Notes: a model not told the origin generated them from the sequence alone. A stretch of DNA of 64,000 nt from Methylobacterium sp. NEAU K (GCF_030700285.1 NZ_JAUYZJ010000003.1:124001-188000), one strand, 5' to 3'. Shown: positions 55,967 through 64,000, counted from the first letter of the stretch. Numbers and translations are program-made.

Positions 55967-57439
55967 CTATTCCACCGCCAGTTCGCGCGGGCCGTCCGAG
56001 ATCGCCACCCGCGGGACGAGCAGCGACAGGAGCAGCGTCAGCACCGCGACCGCGAAGACCGTCCAGAACGTGCCGTGGAGGGCGTGCTGGAGCCCGGCCC
56101 GGACCGCGTCGCCGCCGGCGCCGAGACTGCCCGGGTCGTCGAGCAGGCGCCGGAGCTGATCGGAGCCGACCACCGGCCCGCTCTCCGGATGCGCGAGCCG
56201 GTAGTTCAGAACGGCGCCGAGCACCGTGGCCCCGAGCGTCGAACCGAGGTTGCGCGAGAAGATGTTGGAGGCGGTCGCCGCGCCGCGCTGCGCCCAGGCG
56301 ACGCTGTCCTGGATGATCACGATGGCCGCGGTCGACAGGAACCCCATGCCGAGCCCCATCACGATCGAGCCGCAGGCGGCCACCGCGGGCGACGTCTCGG
56401 AGCCGAGGAACACGAAGGCGGTCGCCCCGAGCGGCAGCAGGGTCGCACCGACCAGCAGCGTCGGGCGCAGGCCGAAGCGCACGAAGGTGCGCGCCGCCGT
56501 GGTAGCGCCGATCGGCCAGCCGAGAACCATCAGCGTCAGGGTCAGTCCGGCCACCAGGGGCGATTGCCGCAGGACGCCCTGCACATACATCGGCAGGAAC
56601 GCGGTGAGCCCGATCACCGTCATGCCCGAGAGCAGCGTCGCGGTGTTGGCGGTGGCGATCGGGCGCTGCATCCAGAGGCGGACATCGAGCATCGGGTCAG
56701 CGGCGCGGCGCTCCTGCAGCACGAACAGGGTGGCGGCCACCGCGAAGCCCAGGGCCGGCCACAGCGCGGCCGACGCCGAGGTACCGGCCTCGGTGAGCGC
56801 CATCATCAGCGCCGCGATGGCGGCAGTGAACAGGGCCGCGCCGAGGGCGTCGATCGGGCGGCTGCTGCGCTCGACGCTCTCCCGCAGATTGGCCAGGAAG
56901 AGTCCGGCGGCCACGAGGCCGACCGGCAGGTTGATCCAGAAGATCCACGGCCAGCTCAGGTGGCCGATGATCAGGCCGCCGACCAGCGGCCCGGCCACCG
57001 ACGAGATGCCCCAGACGCTGGCGAGATAACCCTGGATCCGGCCGCGCTCGCGAGCCGGATAGAGATCGCCGATCACCGTGAGGCTCACCGGCTGGATCGC
57101 CCCAGCACCGACGCCCTGCACGAGGCGGAACAGGATCAGGGACGGCATCGACCAAGCCAGCCCGCACAGCAGCGAGCCGACCAGAAAGACCGCGATGCCG
57201 AACAACAGCACCGGCCGCCGTCCGTAGAGGTCGGACAGCTTCCCGAACACCACCGTGGTGGCGGTCTGGGTCAGCAGGAAGGAGGCGAACACCCAGGCGT
57301 AGAGGTGGAGGTCTCCGAGCTGACCGGCAATCTGCGGCATCGCGGTCGACACGATCGTGGCCTCGATCGCGATCATGAACATCGCCGCCATCACCGCGGC
57401 AAGGACCAGCGGGCGGCGTGTCTCGGAGGGAGTCGGCAT
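55967..57439 (-). CDS. DHA2-type MFS multidrug transporter (EmrB/QacA family)
   Basis: A 490-residue transporter with 14 predicted membrane segments. The helix 1 motif MIAIEATIVSTAMPQIAGQL, motif A in GKLSDLYGRRPVLLFG and the antiporter motif GVGAGAIQPVSLTVIGD identify a proton-driven drug exporter of the DHA2 branch. No membrane-fusion partner (EmrA) is next to it, so it may act alone in the inner membrane. The real substrate is unknown. It lies 92 bases from xseA on the same strand, with its own promoter likely. Confidence 0.9.
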   Translation of the reverse strand: MPTPSETRRPLVLAAVMAAMFMIAIEATIVSTAMPQIAGQLGDLHLYAWVFASFLLTQTATTVVFGKLSDLYGRRPVLLFGIAVFLVGSLLCGLAWSMPSLILFRLVQGVGAGAIQPVSLTVIGDLYPARERGRIQGYLASVWGISSVAGPLVGGLIIGHLSWPWIFWINLPVGLVAAGLFLANLRESVERSSRPIDALGAALFTAAIAALMMALTEAGTSASAALWPALGFAVAATLFVLQERRAADPMLDVRLWMQRPIATANTATLLSGMTVIGLTAFLPMYVQGVLRQSPLVAGLTLTLMVLGWPIGATTAARTFVRFGLRPTLLVGATLLPLGATAFVFLGSETSPAVAACGSIVMGLGMGFLSTAAIVIIQDSVAWAQRGAATASNIFSRNLGSTLGATVLGAVLNYRLAHPESGPVVGSDQLRRLLDDPGSLGAGGDAVRAGLQHALHGTFWTVFAVAVLTLLLSLLVPRVAISDGPRELAVE

Positions 57440-57622
57440 GAGCGCGGTCTAGGCCTCGCGCGCGCGCCGACCTAGCGCCGATGATGCGGCGACGAACCGG
57501 CCGGCATCCGCGCCGTGCGGGAGCGCACATCGAGTCCATTCCCGCCCTGCGGAGGGCACATGCGCCGGACCCAGTGATGCTTCCGATGCACGCGCGGCCC
57601 GAGGAGGGCAGCCGGTTTGCGG

Positions 57623-58942
57623 CTACGCCTCGCTCTCTGCGTCGAGGTCACGGCCGCGCGTCTCGGGCAGCAGCAGGGCGGCGACGGTCCCGACGAGGCT
57701 GAAGGCGGCCAGGTAGTAGGCCGGCGCAAGCCGGTCGCCGGTGACGGCGATCAGCCAGTTGACCACGTAGTTTGTGCTGCCGCCGAACACCGAGACCGAC
57801 ACCGCGTAGACGATCGACAGGCCGGCGCTGCGTACAGCCCGCGGCAGCGCCTCCGGGATCCCGACGATCACCGCGGCGGCGTTGATGGAGGACAGGGCCG
57901 AGAGCAGGAACGTCACCGCGTAGACGCTCGCCGCGCTGGGCGAGCGCACCACCCAGGCGAAGGCCGGCACCGCCAGCAACAGGATCAGCGCCCGCGGCCA
58001 GATCATCACAGGGCGCCGGCCGACCCGGTCGGCGAGCCAGCCGCCGAGCAGGGGGAAGATCACCGAAGCGAGGCCGAGGGCGATCGGCACCGCGGTGGCG
58101 GCGGTCTCGCTCAGGCCGAGCGTGGCGCCGGCATAGACCGGCATGTTGGTACCGACCGCGTTCGACACGGTCGAGGCGGCGATGACCAGGAAGGTCAGCC
58201 CGAGCAGGCGGCCGTGCTCACGCAGCAGCCGCCCGACCACCGCCAGGGTCGAGGACGCCGCGTCGGGATCCTCCTCGGCGCCCGCCGTCTCGGGCAGGTG
58301 GCTGCGGATCACGAGTCCGACCGGCACGACGCACAGGCCCAGCGCGAACATGATGCGCCAGCCCCAGTCCGCCATCGCCCGGTCGCCCATGACCAGCGCC
58401 AGGATCGTCGCGAAGATGCCGGCGAACAGGGCCGCGCAGCCCTGGCTGGCGATCTGCCAGCTGGTCACGAATCCGCGCTTGGCCGGCGGCGCCGCCTCCA
58501 AGAGATAGGCGGTCGACGGGCCGACCTCGCCGCCGAGGGCGAGGCCCTGCACCAATCGTCCGACGATGACGATCACCTGCGCCCAGATGCCGATGGCCGC
58601 GTAGGGCGGGCAGGCCGCCAGCATCAGCATGCCGAGCGCCATCAGCGCGATCGTGATCAGCATCGCCGGCTTGCGCCCGGCCCGGTCCGCAAAGGCGCCG
58701 ATCAGGACGCCGCCGATCGGCCGCATGACGTAGCCGATCCCGAACAGTGCCAGCGAGGCGAGCAGGCTGTGGGTCGGATCGGAGGCCGGGAAGAACGCCT
58801 CGCCGATCGGCTTCGCGAAGAAGGCATAGACGGTGAAATCGTAGAACTCGAGGGCGTTGCCCAACACCACGGCGCCGACCGCCTTGCGGTCGAGGATCGG
58901 GTGCTGCGGCGCGCCGGCGAGCGCCTCGGGCCTGGCATCCAT
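57623..58942 (-). CDS. MFS transporter, metabolite:H+ symporter (MHS) family
   Basis: A 439-residue carrier with 12 membrane segments. The helix 1 signature GNALEFYDFTVYAFFAKPIG, the loop RPIGGVLIGAFADRAGRKPA and GEVGPSTAYLLEAAPPAKRG are those of the MHS group (citrate, alpha-ketoglutarate, proline/betaine and shikimate carriers). The exact substrate cannot be told. Its ATG overlaps the stop of the upstream RMF-like gene by one base (TGATG), an unusual operon pairing. Confidence 0.9.
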   Translation of the reverse strand: MDARPEALAGAPQHPILDRKAVGAVVLGNALEFYDFTVYAFFAKPIGEAFFPASDPTHSLLASLALFGIGYVMRPIGGVLIGAFADRAGRKPAMLITIALMALGMLMLAACPPYAAIGIWAQVIVIVGRLVQGLALGGEVGPSTAYLLEAAPPAKRGFVTSWQIASQGCAALFAGIFATILALVMGDRAMADWGWRIMFALGLCVVPVGLVIRSHLPETAGAEEDPDAASSTLAVVGRLLREHGRLLGLTFLVIAASTVSNAVGTNMPVYAGATLGLSETAATAVPIALGLASVIFPLLGGWLADRVGRRPVMIWPRALILLLAVPAFAWVVRSPSAASVYAVTFLLSALSSINAAAVIVGIPEALPRAVRSAGLSIVYAVSVSVFGGSTNYVVNWLIAVTGDRLAPAYYLAAFSLVGTVAALLLPETRGRDLDAESEA

Positions 58943-59148
58943 CAGCGGACCGGCTCCCCGGCCGGATGCTTGGCGATGCCCCCCGTCACGGGCTCGACCC
59001 CGTCGGATCCGGCATCGTCGTAGCCGGCGAGCCAGAGCGTGCGCGCCTCAGTCCCCTCGGCGTAGGGGCAGGCCTCGCGGGCGAGGCCCTTCCAGGGCGC
59101 GGCTCGGCCGAGCGCGCATGCGTCGAGATCGTTCGGGGGCGAGTCCAT
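58942..59148 (-). CDS. RMF-like small protein (ribosome modulation factor family)
   Basis: A 68-residue protein. The segment ACALGRAAPWKGLAREACPY followed by RTLWLAGYDDAGSD matches the RMF family pattern: Gly-rich helix, CPY (Cys27-Tyr29), then a WLxG (Trp39) helix. RMF dimerises stationary-phase ribosomes in gammaproteobacteria; short RMF-like proteins with this motif are also common in alphaproteobacteria, without proven ribosome binding. GAGGAG lies ten bases upstream of the ATG. The C-terminal 20 residues are unrelated to E. coli RMF. It is translationally coupled to the MHS transporter. Confidence 0.75.
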   Translation of the reverse strand: MDSPPNDLDACALGRAAPWKGLAREACPYAEGTEARTLWLAGYDDAGSDGVEPVTGGIAKHPAGEPVR

Positions 59149-59213
59149 CCTGGCGCAGCTCCTCGTGTGTCGCGTCCGCCGCGATGTAGGGCGCGGGGCG
59201 CGTGCCGCCGCGC

Positions 59214-59471
59214 TCAGTGTAGCGTTGGATCCTCGTCCGGCAGCAGGGTCACGGCCTCGCTGAACGGGAATTCTAGGACGACCTCGCCCTCCGCGTCGGT
59301 GACCACCAGGCACGCGGTCATGAGACGGGCTTGGTCCCGCGGATCCTGCAGGGCGGCGCGGATCGTGTCGCGGGCCTTCTCCCAGGCCTGATCCGGGTCG
59401 AGGAGTTCGACGCCGGTCGGATCGGTGATCACGTCCCCGCCGATATGCGTGTGGAAGAAATAACGCGCCAT
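59214..59471 (-). CDS. DUF6894-like small protein (85 aa)
   Basis: The start MARYFFHTHIGGDVITDPTG, followed by a helix with Trp (DQAWEKARDTIRAAL) and a final strand pair (ACLVVTDAEGEVVLEFPF), is the pattern of a small conserved family (DUF6894) frequent in Methylobacterium and rhizobia. The function is unknown. It has no signal peptide. It is 65 bases upstream of the RMF-like gene on the same strand and may be in the same unit. Confidence 0.75.
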   Translation of the reverse strand: MARYFFHTHIGGDVITDPTGVELLDPDQAWEKARDTIRAALQDPRDQARLMTACLVVTDAEGEVVLEFPFSEAVTLLPDEDPTLH

Positions 59472-59587
59472 GGCCCCCGTCCCCGGTCCTGAACGCCCCC
59501 CGAAGGAAGCTACCCCCAGGTGGGGATCGCGCCGGCTCCGATCAGCACCCGGGTGCTCCGCGGGGGCGGATCGATCGGCGAAAGGGC

Positions 59588-59851
59588 TCAGCCGTTCGCG
59601 AATCTCGCCGGCGGGGTCGAGGGTACGGGCCGGAGGTTCCGCACGGTGGCGGGGGCGGCCGCCGTTCGCTGATGCTTCTCCATCGTCATCAGCGGCCGCA
59701 ACTCCGGTTCGGCAAAATCCAGCAGCCTGGCGTTGCGCCAACGCGGCTTACCGGTACCGCGGCCGAACCAGCGCGGGCGTTCCTCCTCGACCAGAAGAAC
59801 TAGCCGGCCGGTCCAAGATCTCCGGAACCAGAAGCGCCCCGTCAGAGCCAT
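59588..59851 (-). CDS. Small hypothetical protein (87 aa), Arg/Trp-rich
   Basis: MALTGRFWFRRSWTGRLVLL opens a basic protein with several tryptophans (RPRWFGRGTGKPRWRNARLL) and a polar Pro-rich tail. GAGG lies about eight bases before the ATG. There is no family name, signal peptide or membrane helix. The frame stays open upstream to 60061, but the ATG at 59851 is the only one with a ribosome site. Confidence 0.6.
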   Translation of the reverse strand: MALTGRFWFRRSWTGRLVLLVEEERPRWFGRGTGKPRWRNARLLDFAEPELRPLMTMEKHQRTAAAPATVRNLRPVPSTPPARFANG

Positions 59852-59988
59852 CGTCCCATCCTCGCGCGCAGACCGTCCGGAGCGCTCATGCTCGTTATCG
59901 GACGCCCCAATACCGGACTTGGCCGTCGAAGTACCGGTCGACGACACCTTCAGGCCTAGCGCTGACCGATATCCACAGAGGCCTGCGC

Positions 59989-60216
59989 TCACCGCGCGAG
60001 GTGATGGAAAAACAGTCCGAGCAGCACGAGCCAGACAAGGGCTGCCGTAGCGTACACGCATCCGCGCACGATCGCGGCCTCCAGGGCCTGGTGCGCGGAA
60101 CCCCGCGCGGCTGGTTCCGGGATGCGCCGCACCGGGCTATCTCGGGCCGGGCGTGGTGGCGGCGCGGAGAGGTAGCGCGTCAGGCTTTTCGGGAGCGGTC
60201 GATCGTGCGTCTTCAC
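59989..60216 (-). CDS. Small single-pass membrane protein (75 aa)
   Basis: The N-terminal 45 residues are basic and Pro/Arg-rich; the C-terminal half is one membrane helix (VYATAALVWLVLLGLFFHHLA) with the tail ending almost at the membrane. A GTG start is used and no strong ribosome site is seen. No family recognised. It is upstream of the 87-residue gene on the same strand and divergent from the epimerase. Confidence 0.45.
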   Translation of the reverse strand: MKTHDRPLPKSLTRYLSAPPPRPARDSPVRRIPEPAARGSAHQALEAAIVRGCVYATAALVWLVLLGLFFHHLAR

Positions 60217-60372
60217 GGCAGATACAGATTAAAATCTGTCGATACCGGGCGGCAAGCCTCTTCAGCGGGGTATCGGAGGCTTCGGCATCTTTGACCGTCC
60301 GATTTGTGACGATGCAGGCCCGTGCTACAGATCGTCGACCCGGCGGCACAGCCCGCCCGCCCGCGTTCGATC

Positions 60373-61389
60373 ATGTCCCTGCCCCCTGTCCTGATCACGG
60401 GCGTCGCCGGCTTCATCGGCAATGCGCTCGCGTTGCGCTTCCTCCAGGCCGGCCGGCGGGTCGTCGGTCTCGACAACGTCAACACCTATTACGACGTCAC
60501 GCTCAAGGAGGCGCGGCTCCAGCGACTCGCCCCCTTCGAGGGCCACAGCTTCGAGCGTCTCGATCTCGCGGACCGTGCCGGGATCGACGCGCTGTTCCGC
60601 CGCCACGGCTTCCGGACGGTGGTGCATCTCGCCGCCCAGGCCGGCGTTCGTCATTCACTGACCGATCCGCACGCCTACGCTTCGAGTAATCTCGTCGGCT
60701 TCCTCAACATCCTCGAAGCCTGCCGCGACGGCGGCGTCGAGCATCTGCTCTACGCGTCATCGAGTTCGGTCTACGGCGGCGTCACCGCAATGCCGTTCTC
60801 CGTGCACCAGAACGTCGACCATCCGCTGAGCCTCTACGCCGCCACCAAGAAGGCCAACGAGCTGATGGCGCACAGCTACAGCCACCTCTACGGCCTGCCG
60901 ACCACGGGCCTGCGCTTCTTCACCGTCTACGGGCCTTGGGGACGCCCGGACATGGCGATGTACCTGTTCACGCGCGCCATCCTGGCCGGCGAGCCGATCC
61001 GCGTCTTCAACGAGGGGCGGATGCGCCGGGACTTCACCTACATCGACGACATCGTCGAGGGGATCGTCGCCTTGGCTGGACGGCCGGCCGCGCCGAACCC
61101 CGCCTGGAGCGGTGGCGCGCCCGATCCCTGCACCAGCGCGGCGCCCTATCGGGTCTACAACATCGGCAACAACGAGCCGGTGGAGCTGATGGAGATGATC
61201 GCGCTTCTCGAGGAGGCGCTGGGGCGGAAGGCGGAGACGATCATGCTGCCGATGCAGCCGGGCGACGTGCCGGCCACCTTCGCCGACATCGACGACCTCG
61301 TCCGCGACACCGGCTTCCGGCCGGCGACACCGCTGAAGCTCGGCATCGGGCGCTTCGTGGATTGGTACCGGAGCTACCACGGCGTCTGA
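60373..61389 (+). CDS. UDP-glucuronate 4-epimerase-type NAD-dependent sugar epimerase
   Basis: An extended short-chain dehydrogenase of 338 residues. The NAD loop G-x2-G-x2-G is at 10-16 (GVAGFIG). The catalytic residues are Ser131/132 (YASSSSVYGG), Tyr155 and Lys159 (YAATKKANE). The RFFTVYGPWGRPDMAMYLFT stretch and RDFTYIDDIVEGI are typical of UDP-glucuronate 4-epimerases (LpsL/Cap1J), which make UDP-galacturonate for LPS or capsule. The start is the ATG at 60373; an in-frame GTG at 60322 adds a non-conserved stretch. A hairpin at 61427-61453 follows the stop. No other polysaccharide gene is adjacent. Confidence 0.9.
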   Translation: MSLPPVLITGVAGFIGNALALRFLQAGRRVVGLDNVNTYYDVTLKEARLQRLAPFEGHSFERLDLADRAGIDALFRRHGFRTVVHLAAQAGVRHSLTDPHAYASSNLVGFLNILEACRDGGVEHLLYASSSSVYGGVTAMPFSVHQNVDHPLSLYAATKKANELMAHSYSHLYGLPTTGLRFFTVYGPWGRPDMAMYLFTRAILAGEPIRVFNEGRMRRDFTYIDDIVEGIVALAGRPAAPNPAWSGGAPDPCTSAAPYRVYNIGNNEPVELMEMIALLEEALGRKAETIMLPMQPGDVPATFADIDDLVRDTGFRPATPLKLGIGRFVDWYRSYHGV

Positions 61390-61704
61390 GTGGCGTGGGC
61401 CCCGGCGAGCGGCGAGCGGGCAACTTGGTCGCACCAGCGAATTGGTGCGGACCTGCACGATATCGCGACCATCCTCACCCCGCGCGGCGTCCATCCTCCA
61501 GCTTCGATCCGCCGCAGGCGATGAAGGCCGATGCACGGTGTTGAGGCTCCGGCGGTCGGGTGTGGCCGTGCTGCCCATTCACCGGGACGACAGCTTCATA
61601 CGGCTAGGCCGTTGCACCGCGTGCGTGTAATCATTTAGAGCTGTTCCAGGCGAGCAAGCTCTGCCCTAACCGCTGCCGCGACAGCGGCCATAAGGAGGAA
61701 ATCC
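61390..61704. other. Intergenic region between epimerase and cytochrome c genes
   Basis: This 315-base region holds a hairpin at 61427-61453 (GGTCGCACCA paired with TGGTGCGGACC, one bulge, no T-run) after the epimerase. A second small hairpin CCGCTG/CAGCGG (about 61670-61687) lies just before the very strong ribosome site AAGGAGGA (61692-61699) of the cytochrome gene. Otherwise nothing recognisable. Confidence 0.5.
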
Positions 61705-62070
61705 ATGCGTTCACTCGTTCTCGGCGCCGTCCTCGCCGCCCTGATCCCGCTCTCGGCGCAGGCCCAGGAGGCCGGTGATGCGGCCGCCGGCGAGAAGGCG
61801 TTCGCGCCCTGCAAAGCGTGCCACAACTTTCAGAAAAACGGCGTGGGCCCCGACCTGAAGGGCGTCGTCGGTCGCAAGGCCGGCACCTACGAGGGCTACA
61901 GCTACTCGGCCGCGATGAAGAATTCGGGCATCACCTGGGACGAGGCCAATCTCCATGAATGGCTGAAGAACCCGAAGGCGAAGGTTCCCGGCACCAAGAT
62001 GATCTTCCAGGGGTACCCCGACGACAAGAAGATCAACGACGTAATCGCCTACCTCAAGACGCAGTCCTGA
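61705..62070 (+). CDS. Soluble periplasmic class I cytochrome c
   Basis: A 121-residue small c-type cytochrome. The signal peptide is MRSLVLGAVLAALIPLSAQA, cut before QEAG. The haem is attached at Cys36-x2-Cys39-His40 (CKACH), and Met99 in GTKMIFQG is the likely sixth ligand. It resembles cytochromes c2/c550 that carry electrons between membrane complexes or dehydrogenases and the terminal oxidase. The partner cannot be read here. It has an ideal ribosome site (AAGGAGGA, six bases from the ATG) and a terminator, so it is monocistronic and probably highly expressed. Confidence 0.93.
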   Translation: MRSLVLGAVLAALIPLSAQAQEAGDAAAGEKAFAPCKACHNFQKNGVGPDLKGVVGRKAGTYEGYSYSAAMKNSGITWDEANLHEWLKNPKAKVPGTKMIFQGYPDDKKINDVIAYLKTQS

Positions 62071-62101
62071 CGCACAGACGAGCGGCGCAACGAGACCCGA
62101 G

Positions 62102-62131
62102 GGCATCCGCGCGGCCGCGCGGATGCCTTCT
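62102..62131 (+). terminator. Terminator of the cytochrome c gene
   Basis: A 13-bp perfect palindrome GGCATCCGCGCGG/CCGCGCGGATGCC followed by TTCT, 31 bases after the stop. Confidence 0.75.
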
Positions 62132-62199
62132 GCCTTTGGAGAGCGCGATCGCAGCGGCAGGATCGCGCCGAACGGAACGCCGGTCCGTCGGCGAGCGCC

Positions 62200-62715
62200 C
62201 TAGGGGAGAAGGCCGCCCTGGAGGCCGAGCCGCAGGGTGATCAGGTCGTTCAGCAGGTTCTGCCGCCCTTGCACATCGAGGCCGGTCAGTTCCCCGGCCT
62301 CGTCTGGAATGCAGGCGAGAACGTCGCGCAGTTTTTGGCCGGCCGGCGTGAGAAAGATGCTGACCTGCCGCTCGTCGACCCGGTCGCGGGCGCGCCGCAC
62401 GCGGCCCGAGGCCTCGAGGCGCTTGAGGAGCGGCGTCAGCGTTCCGGAATCGAGGAACAGGCGGTTGCCGATCTCCTTCACCGACAAGCCGTCCTCCTCC
62501 CACAGGACGAGCAGGACGAGATATTGCGGGTAGGTGAGTTCGTGGCGGCCGAGGAGGTTGCGGTAGGCGCGACCGAAGGCGTGCGCTGCGGCGTAGACCG
62601 CGAAGCACAGCTGGTTGTCGAGGCGTTGCCGATCCTGCTGCGATGACGTGTCGACGGTCGCGAGACCCGCCTGGTTCGGCGCAGCGCCGCTCTGCGAAGC
62701 AGTCGGGCCTGACAT
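62200..62715 (-). CDS. ohrR: OhrR-type MarR family regulator
   Basis: A winged-helix MarR repressor of 171 residues. The N-terminal RLDNQLCFAVYAAAHAF carries the redox-sensing Cys37 that defines OhrR, the organic-hydroperoxide sensor. The recognition region is LSVKEIGNRLFLDSGTLTPL and the wing ARDRVDERQVSIFLT. The start is the ATG at 62715, preceded by GAGAGAG; the frame extends upstream without signals. The usual target gene ohr is not in this window, so the regulon must be elsewhere or includes itself. It lies downstream of xerD on the same strand. Confidence 0.88.
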   Translation of the reverse strand: MSGPTASQSGAAPNQAGLATVDTSSQQDRQRLDNQLCFAVYAAAHAFGRAYRNLLGRHELTYPQYLVLLVLWEEDGLSVKEIGNRLFLDSGTLTPLLKRLEASGRVRRARDRVDERQVSIFLTPAGQKLRDVLACIPDEAGELTGLDVQGRQNLLNDLITLRLGLQGGLLP

Positions 62716-62749
62716 AGGTTGAACTCTCTCTGGTAAATGCGAGCTATCG

Positions 62750-62801
62750 TACCGGTATGCCGAAAGGTCACTCTTAGTCAGTTCGCGAAACCGGTACAAT
62801 T
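62750..62801. promoter_or_regulatory. Candidate operator upstream of ohrR
   Basis: Two copies of ACCGGTA (62751-62757 and 62790-62796) occur 39 bases apart. The second runs into TACAATT (62795-62801), which matches one half of the OhrR box TACAATT-AATTGTA. Only a half-site is present. Confidence 0.35.
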
Positions 62802-62843
62802 CTCACGGCCCTGAAGTGAGCCGGCTTTCCGCGCGGTTGGCGT

Positions 62844-63788
62844 TCAGCCGTCCATCAGCGGGTGCAGATCGCGTACCATCGCCTTCAGACGCTCACCGAG
62901 GACATGCGTGTAGATCTGCGTTGTCGAGATGTCGGCATGGCCGAGCAGCTCCTGCACGATGCGCAGATCCGCCCCGTTCTGCAGCAGATGGCTGGCGAAG
63001 GCGTGGCGCAGGACGTGCGGGCTCACGCGATCGGGCCGCAATCCGGCCGCCACGGCCACGGCCTTGAGATCGCGGGCGAAAGCCTGCCGGGTGAGATGCC
63101 CGCTTTCGCTGTCGGCGGGAAACAGCCACGGGGATTCCTCCGGAACCGAGGCGAGGTGGTTGGCCATCGCGGCGCGCGCCGCCTCGGTCAGCGGGACGAG
63201 GCGCTCGCGGCCGCCCTTCCCCTTGACGATCAAATATCGCTCACGGGTAGCGCCGGCGGTGCGCGGCAAGGCCACGAGTTCCGAGACGCGCAACCCCGTG
63301 GCGTAAAGGAGTTCCAGTAGGCAGACCATTCGGCGGCCGCGGCGCGCCGGCCCCGGCTCCCGGTCGGGCGCGGCCGCCGCCTGGGCGGCGGCGAGGAGGC
63401 CGTCGACTTCGGCGATCGAGAGGACTTTCGGCAACGTTCGGCCGCGGCGGGGTCCGGAGACCGCGAGGCTTGGATCGGCCTCGGCGTAACCCTCGGCGTA
63501 GAGAAACTTGTGGAAGCCGCGGACACAGGACAGGCGCCGCGCCGCCGACGAGGCCTTGAGCCCGCGCGTCTCCAGATCGGCGACGAAGGCCCTGAGGCTG
63601 CGCGTCTCGGCCTCCTCCAGGGCAATGCCTTCGCGAGCCAGGTAGGCGAGGTAGTCCTCGAGGTCGCGCCGGTAGGCCGTCAGCGTGTTGGCGCCGGCAC
63701 CACGCTCGGCGGCCAGCATGTCGAGATAGGCTGCGACCTCCGGGAAGGGAGGGGGTGCCGTGCCGCCATCATCCCCGGCCGCGCTCAA
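62844..63788 (-). CDS. xerD: Site-specific tyrosine recombinase XerD
   Basis: Resolves chromosome dimers at dif together with XerC. An N-terminal SAM-like DNA-binding domain (about 15-100) precedes the catalytic domain, with Arg167 (ATGLRVSEL), His258-x2-Arg261 (HVLRHAFASH), His284 (LGHADISTT) and nucleophile Tyr293 (QIYTHV). It has 314 residues, normal for XerD. The start is a TTG at 63788 that overlaps the previous stop (TTGA). A Pro/Gly-rich region of about 15 residues precedes the conserved part. No mobile element surrounds it, so a housekeeping role is likely. Confidence 0.93.
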   Translation of the reverse strand: MSAAGDDGGTAPPPFPEVAAYLDMLAAERGAGANTLTAYRRDLEDYLAYLAREGIALEEAETRSLRAFVADLETRGLKASSAARRLSCVRGFHKFLYAEGYAEADPSLAVSGPRRGRTLPKVLSIAEVDGLLAAAQAAAAPDREPGPARRGRRMVCLLELLYATGLRVSELVALPRTAGATRERYLIVKGKGGRERLVPLTEAARAAMANHLASVPEESPWLFPADSESGHLTRQAFARDLKAVAVAAGLRPDRVSPHVLRHAFASHLLQNGADLRIVQELLGHADISTTQIYTHVLGERLKAMVRDLHPLMDG

Positions 63789-63937
63789 CGGTTGCCCGGT
63801 TGCAACTTCGAGGCCGGGATGGTCACGCTCATCTCCCGTGGGGTCGGCACGACGAAGTTCGCTAGCGCGAACATCACCGCGAAGGCGAGACCCGCCAGGA
63901 CCGCGAGGGTTGCAAAGAAACGAAACAGGGTCGGCAC
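63785..63937 (-). CDS. Small single-pass membrane protein upstream of xerD
   Basis: The product is one membrane helix (FFATLAVLAGLAFAVMFALANFVV) and a short periplasm- or cytoplasm-facing tail PTPREMSVTIPASKLQPG. Short proteins of this form often precede xerD in alphaproteobacteria. I start at the GTG at 63937, which begins VPTLFRFF after a GAGG about ten bases upstream; the in-frame start at 63967 is possible. It overlaps xerD by four bases. Confidence 0.65.
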   Translation of the reverse strand: MPTLFRFFATLAVLAGLAFAVMFALANFVVPTPREMSVTIPASKLQPGNR

Positions 63938-64000
63938 GTCGGTCGAACCTCGGGCAGACGGGCGCAATCGGCGGGGAGGGAAACGCGCGGAGGCCTCCTC

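Overview
The window looks like a chromosomal segment of a GC-rich alphaproteobacterium, most probably a Methylobacterium/Methylorubrum-type member of the Hyphomicrobiales. The reasons are the very high GC content with many GTG and TTG starts, a LOV-domain HWE-type histidine kinase, the alphaproteobacterial order nfuA-tsaB-rimI-plsC-miaB-phoH-ybeY-corC-lnt, and many small proteins of the DUF2934, DUF6481-like, DUF6894-like and His-rich secreted kinds common in that group. The genus is inferred from gene content; no rRNA, tRNA, CRISPR array, intact insertion sequence or prophage was seen.

Layout. 1-11.2 kb: the 3' part of a patatin phospholipase with a cyclic-nucleotide-binding remnant at the window edge, an epoxide-hydrolase-like enzyme, a His-rich secreted peptide, mutS, a LOV histidine kinase with its receiver protein, an AmpG-like permease, EcsC and MgtC family membrane proteins. 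11.2-17.2 kb: a minus-strand run oxyR, AbrB-family transporter, dgkA, ilvA, with katA divergent from oxyR across a recognisable OxyR-type site. 17.3-31.7 kb: a soluble PAS chemoreceptor, a CynX-type permease overlapping lnt, then corC, ybeY, phoH, miaB, lctP (L-lactate permease), plsC/olsA-like, rimI, tsaB and nfuA, all on the minus strand. 31.8-36.2 kb: small proteins (coiled coil, DUF2934 with an Ala/Lys/Pro tail, secreted peptides, DUF6481-like) and a HAD hydrolase, with long gaps between them.

36.3-44.8 kb is a purine/ureide block. allA is followed by a tightly coupled atzG(hpxX)-atzE-hpxZ trio and a complete Dpp/Opp-type ABC importer (binding protein, two permeases, two ATPases). It probably imports and degrades an oxalurate-, carboxybiuret- or ureidoglycolate-type nitrogen compound. 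44.9-54.2 kb: an unassigned protein with a TEK-type C-terminal motif, a zinc-ribbon membrane protein, a MocR regulator divergent from a paiB-GNAT pair, and an unusual couple: an alpha/beta-hydrolase fused to a gluconate-2-dehydrogenase-subunit-3-like domain, overlapping a GMC flavoprotein with a four-Cys cluster. 54.2-64 kb: xseA, two MFS exporters/symporters (one in an operon with an RMF-like gene), small DUF genes, a UDP-glucuronate 4-epimerase, a soluble cytochrome c, ohrR, xerD and a small membrane protein.

Intergenic DNA carries three degenerate copies of a roughly 70-100 bp interspersed repeat (17.25, 46.9 and 50.1 kb), two copies of another repeat (23.8 and 40.75 kb) and a perfect 20-bp-arm inverted repeat at 35.8 kb.
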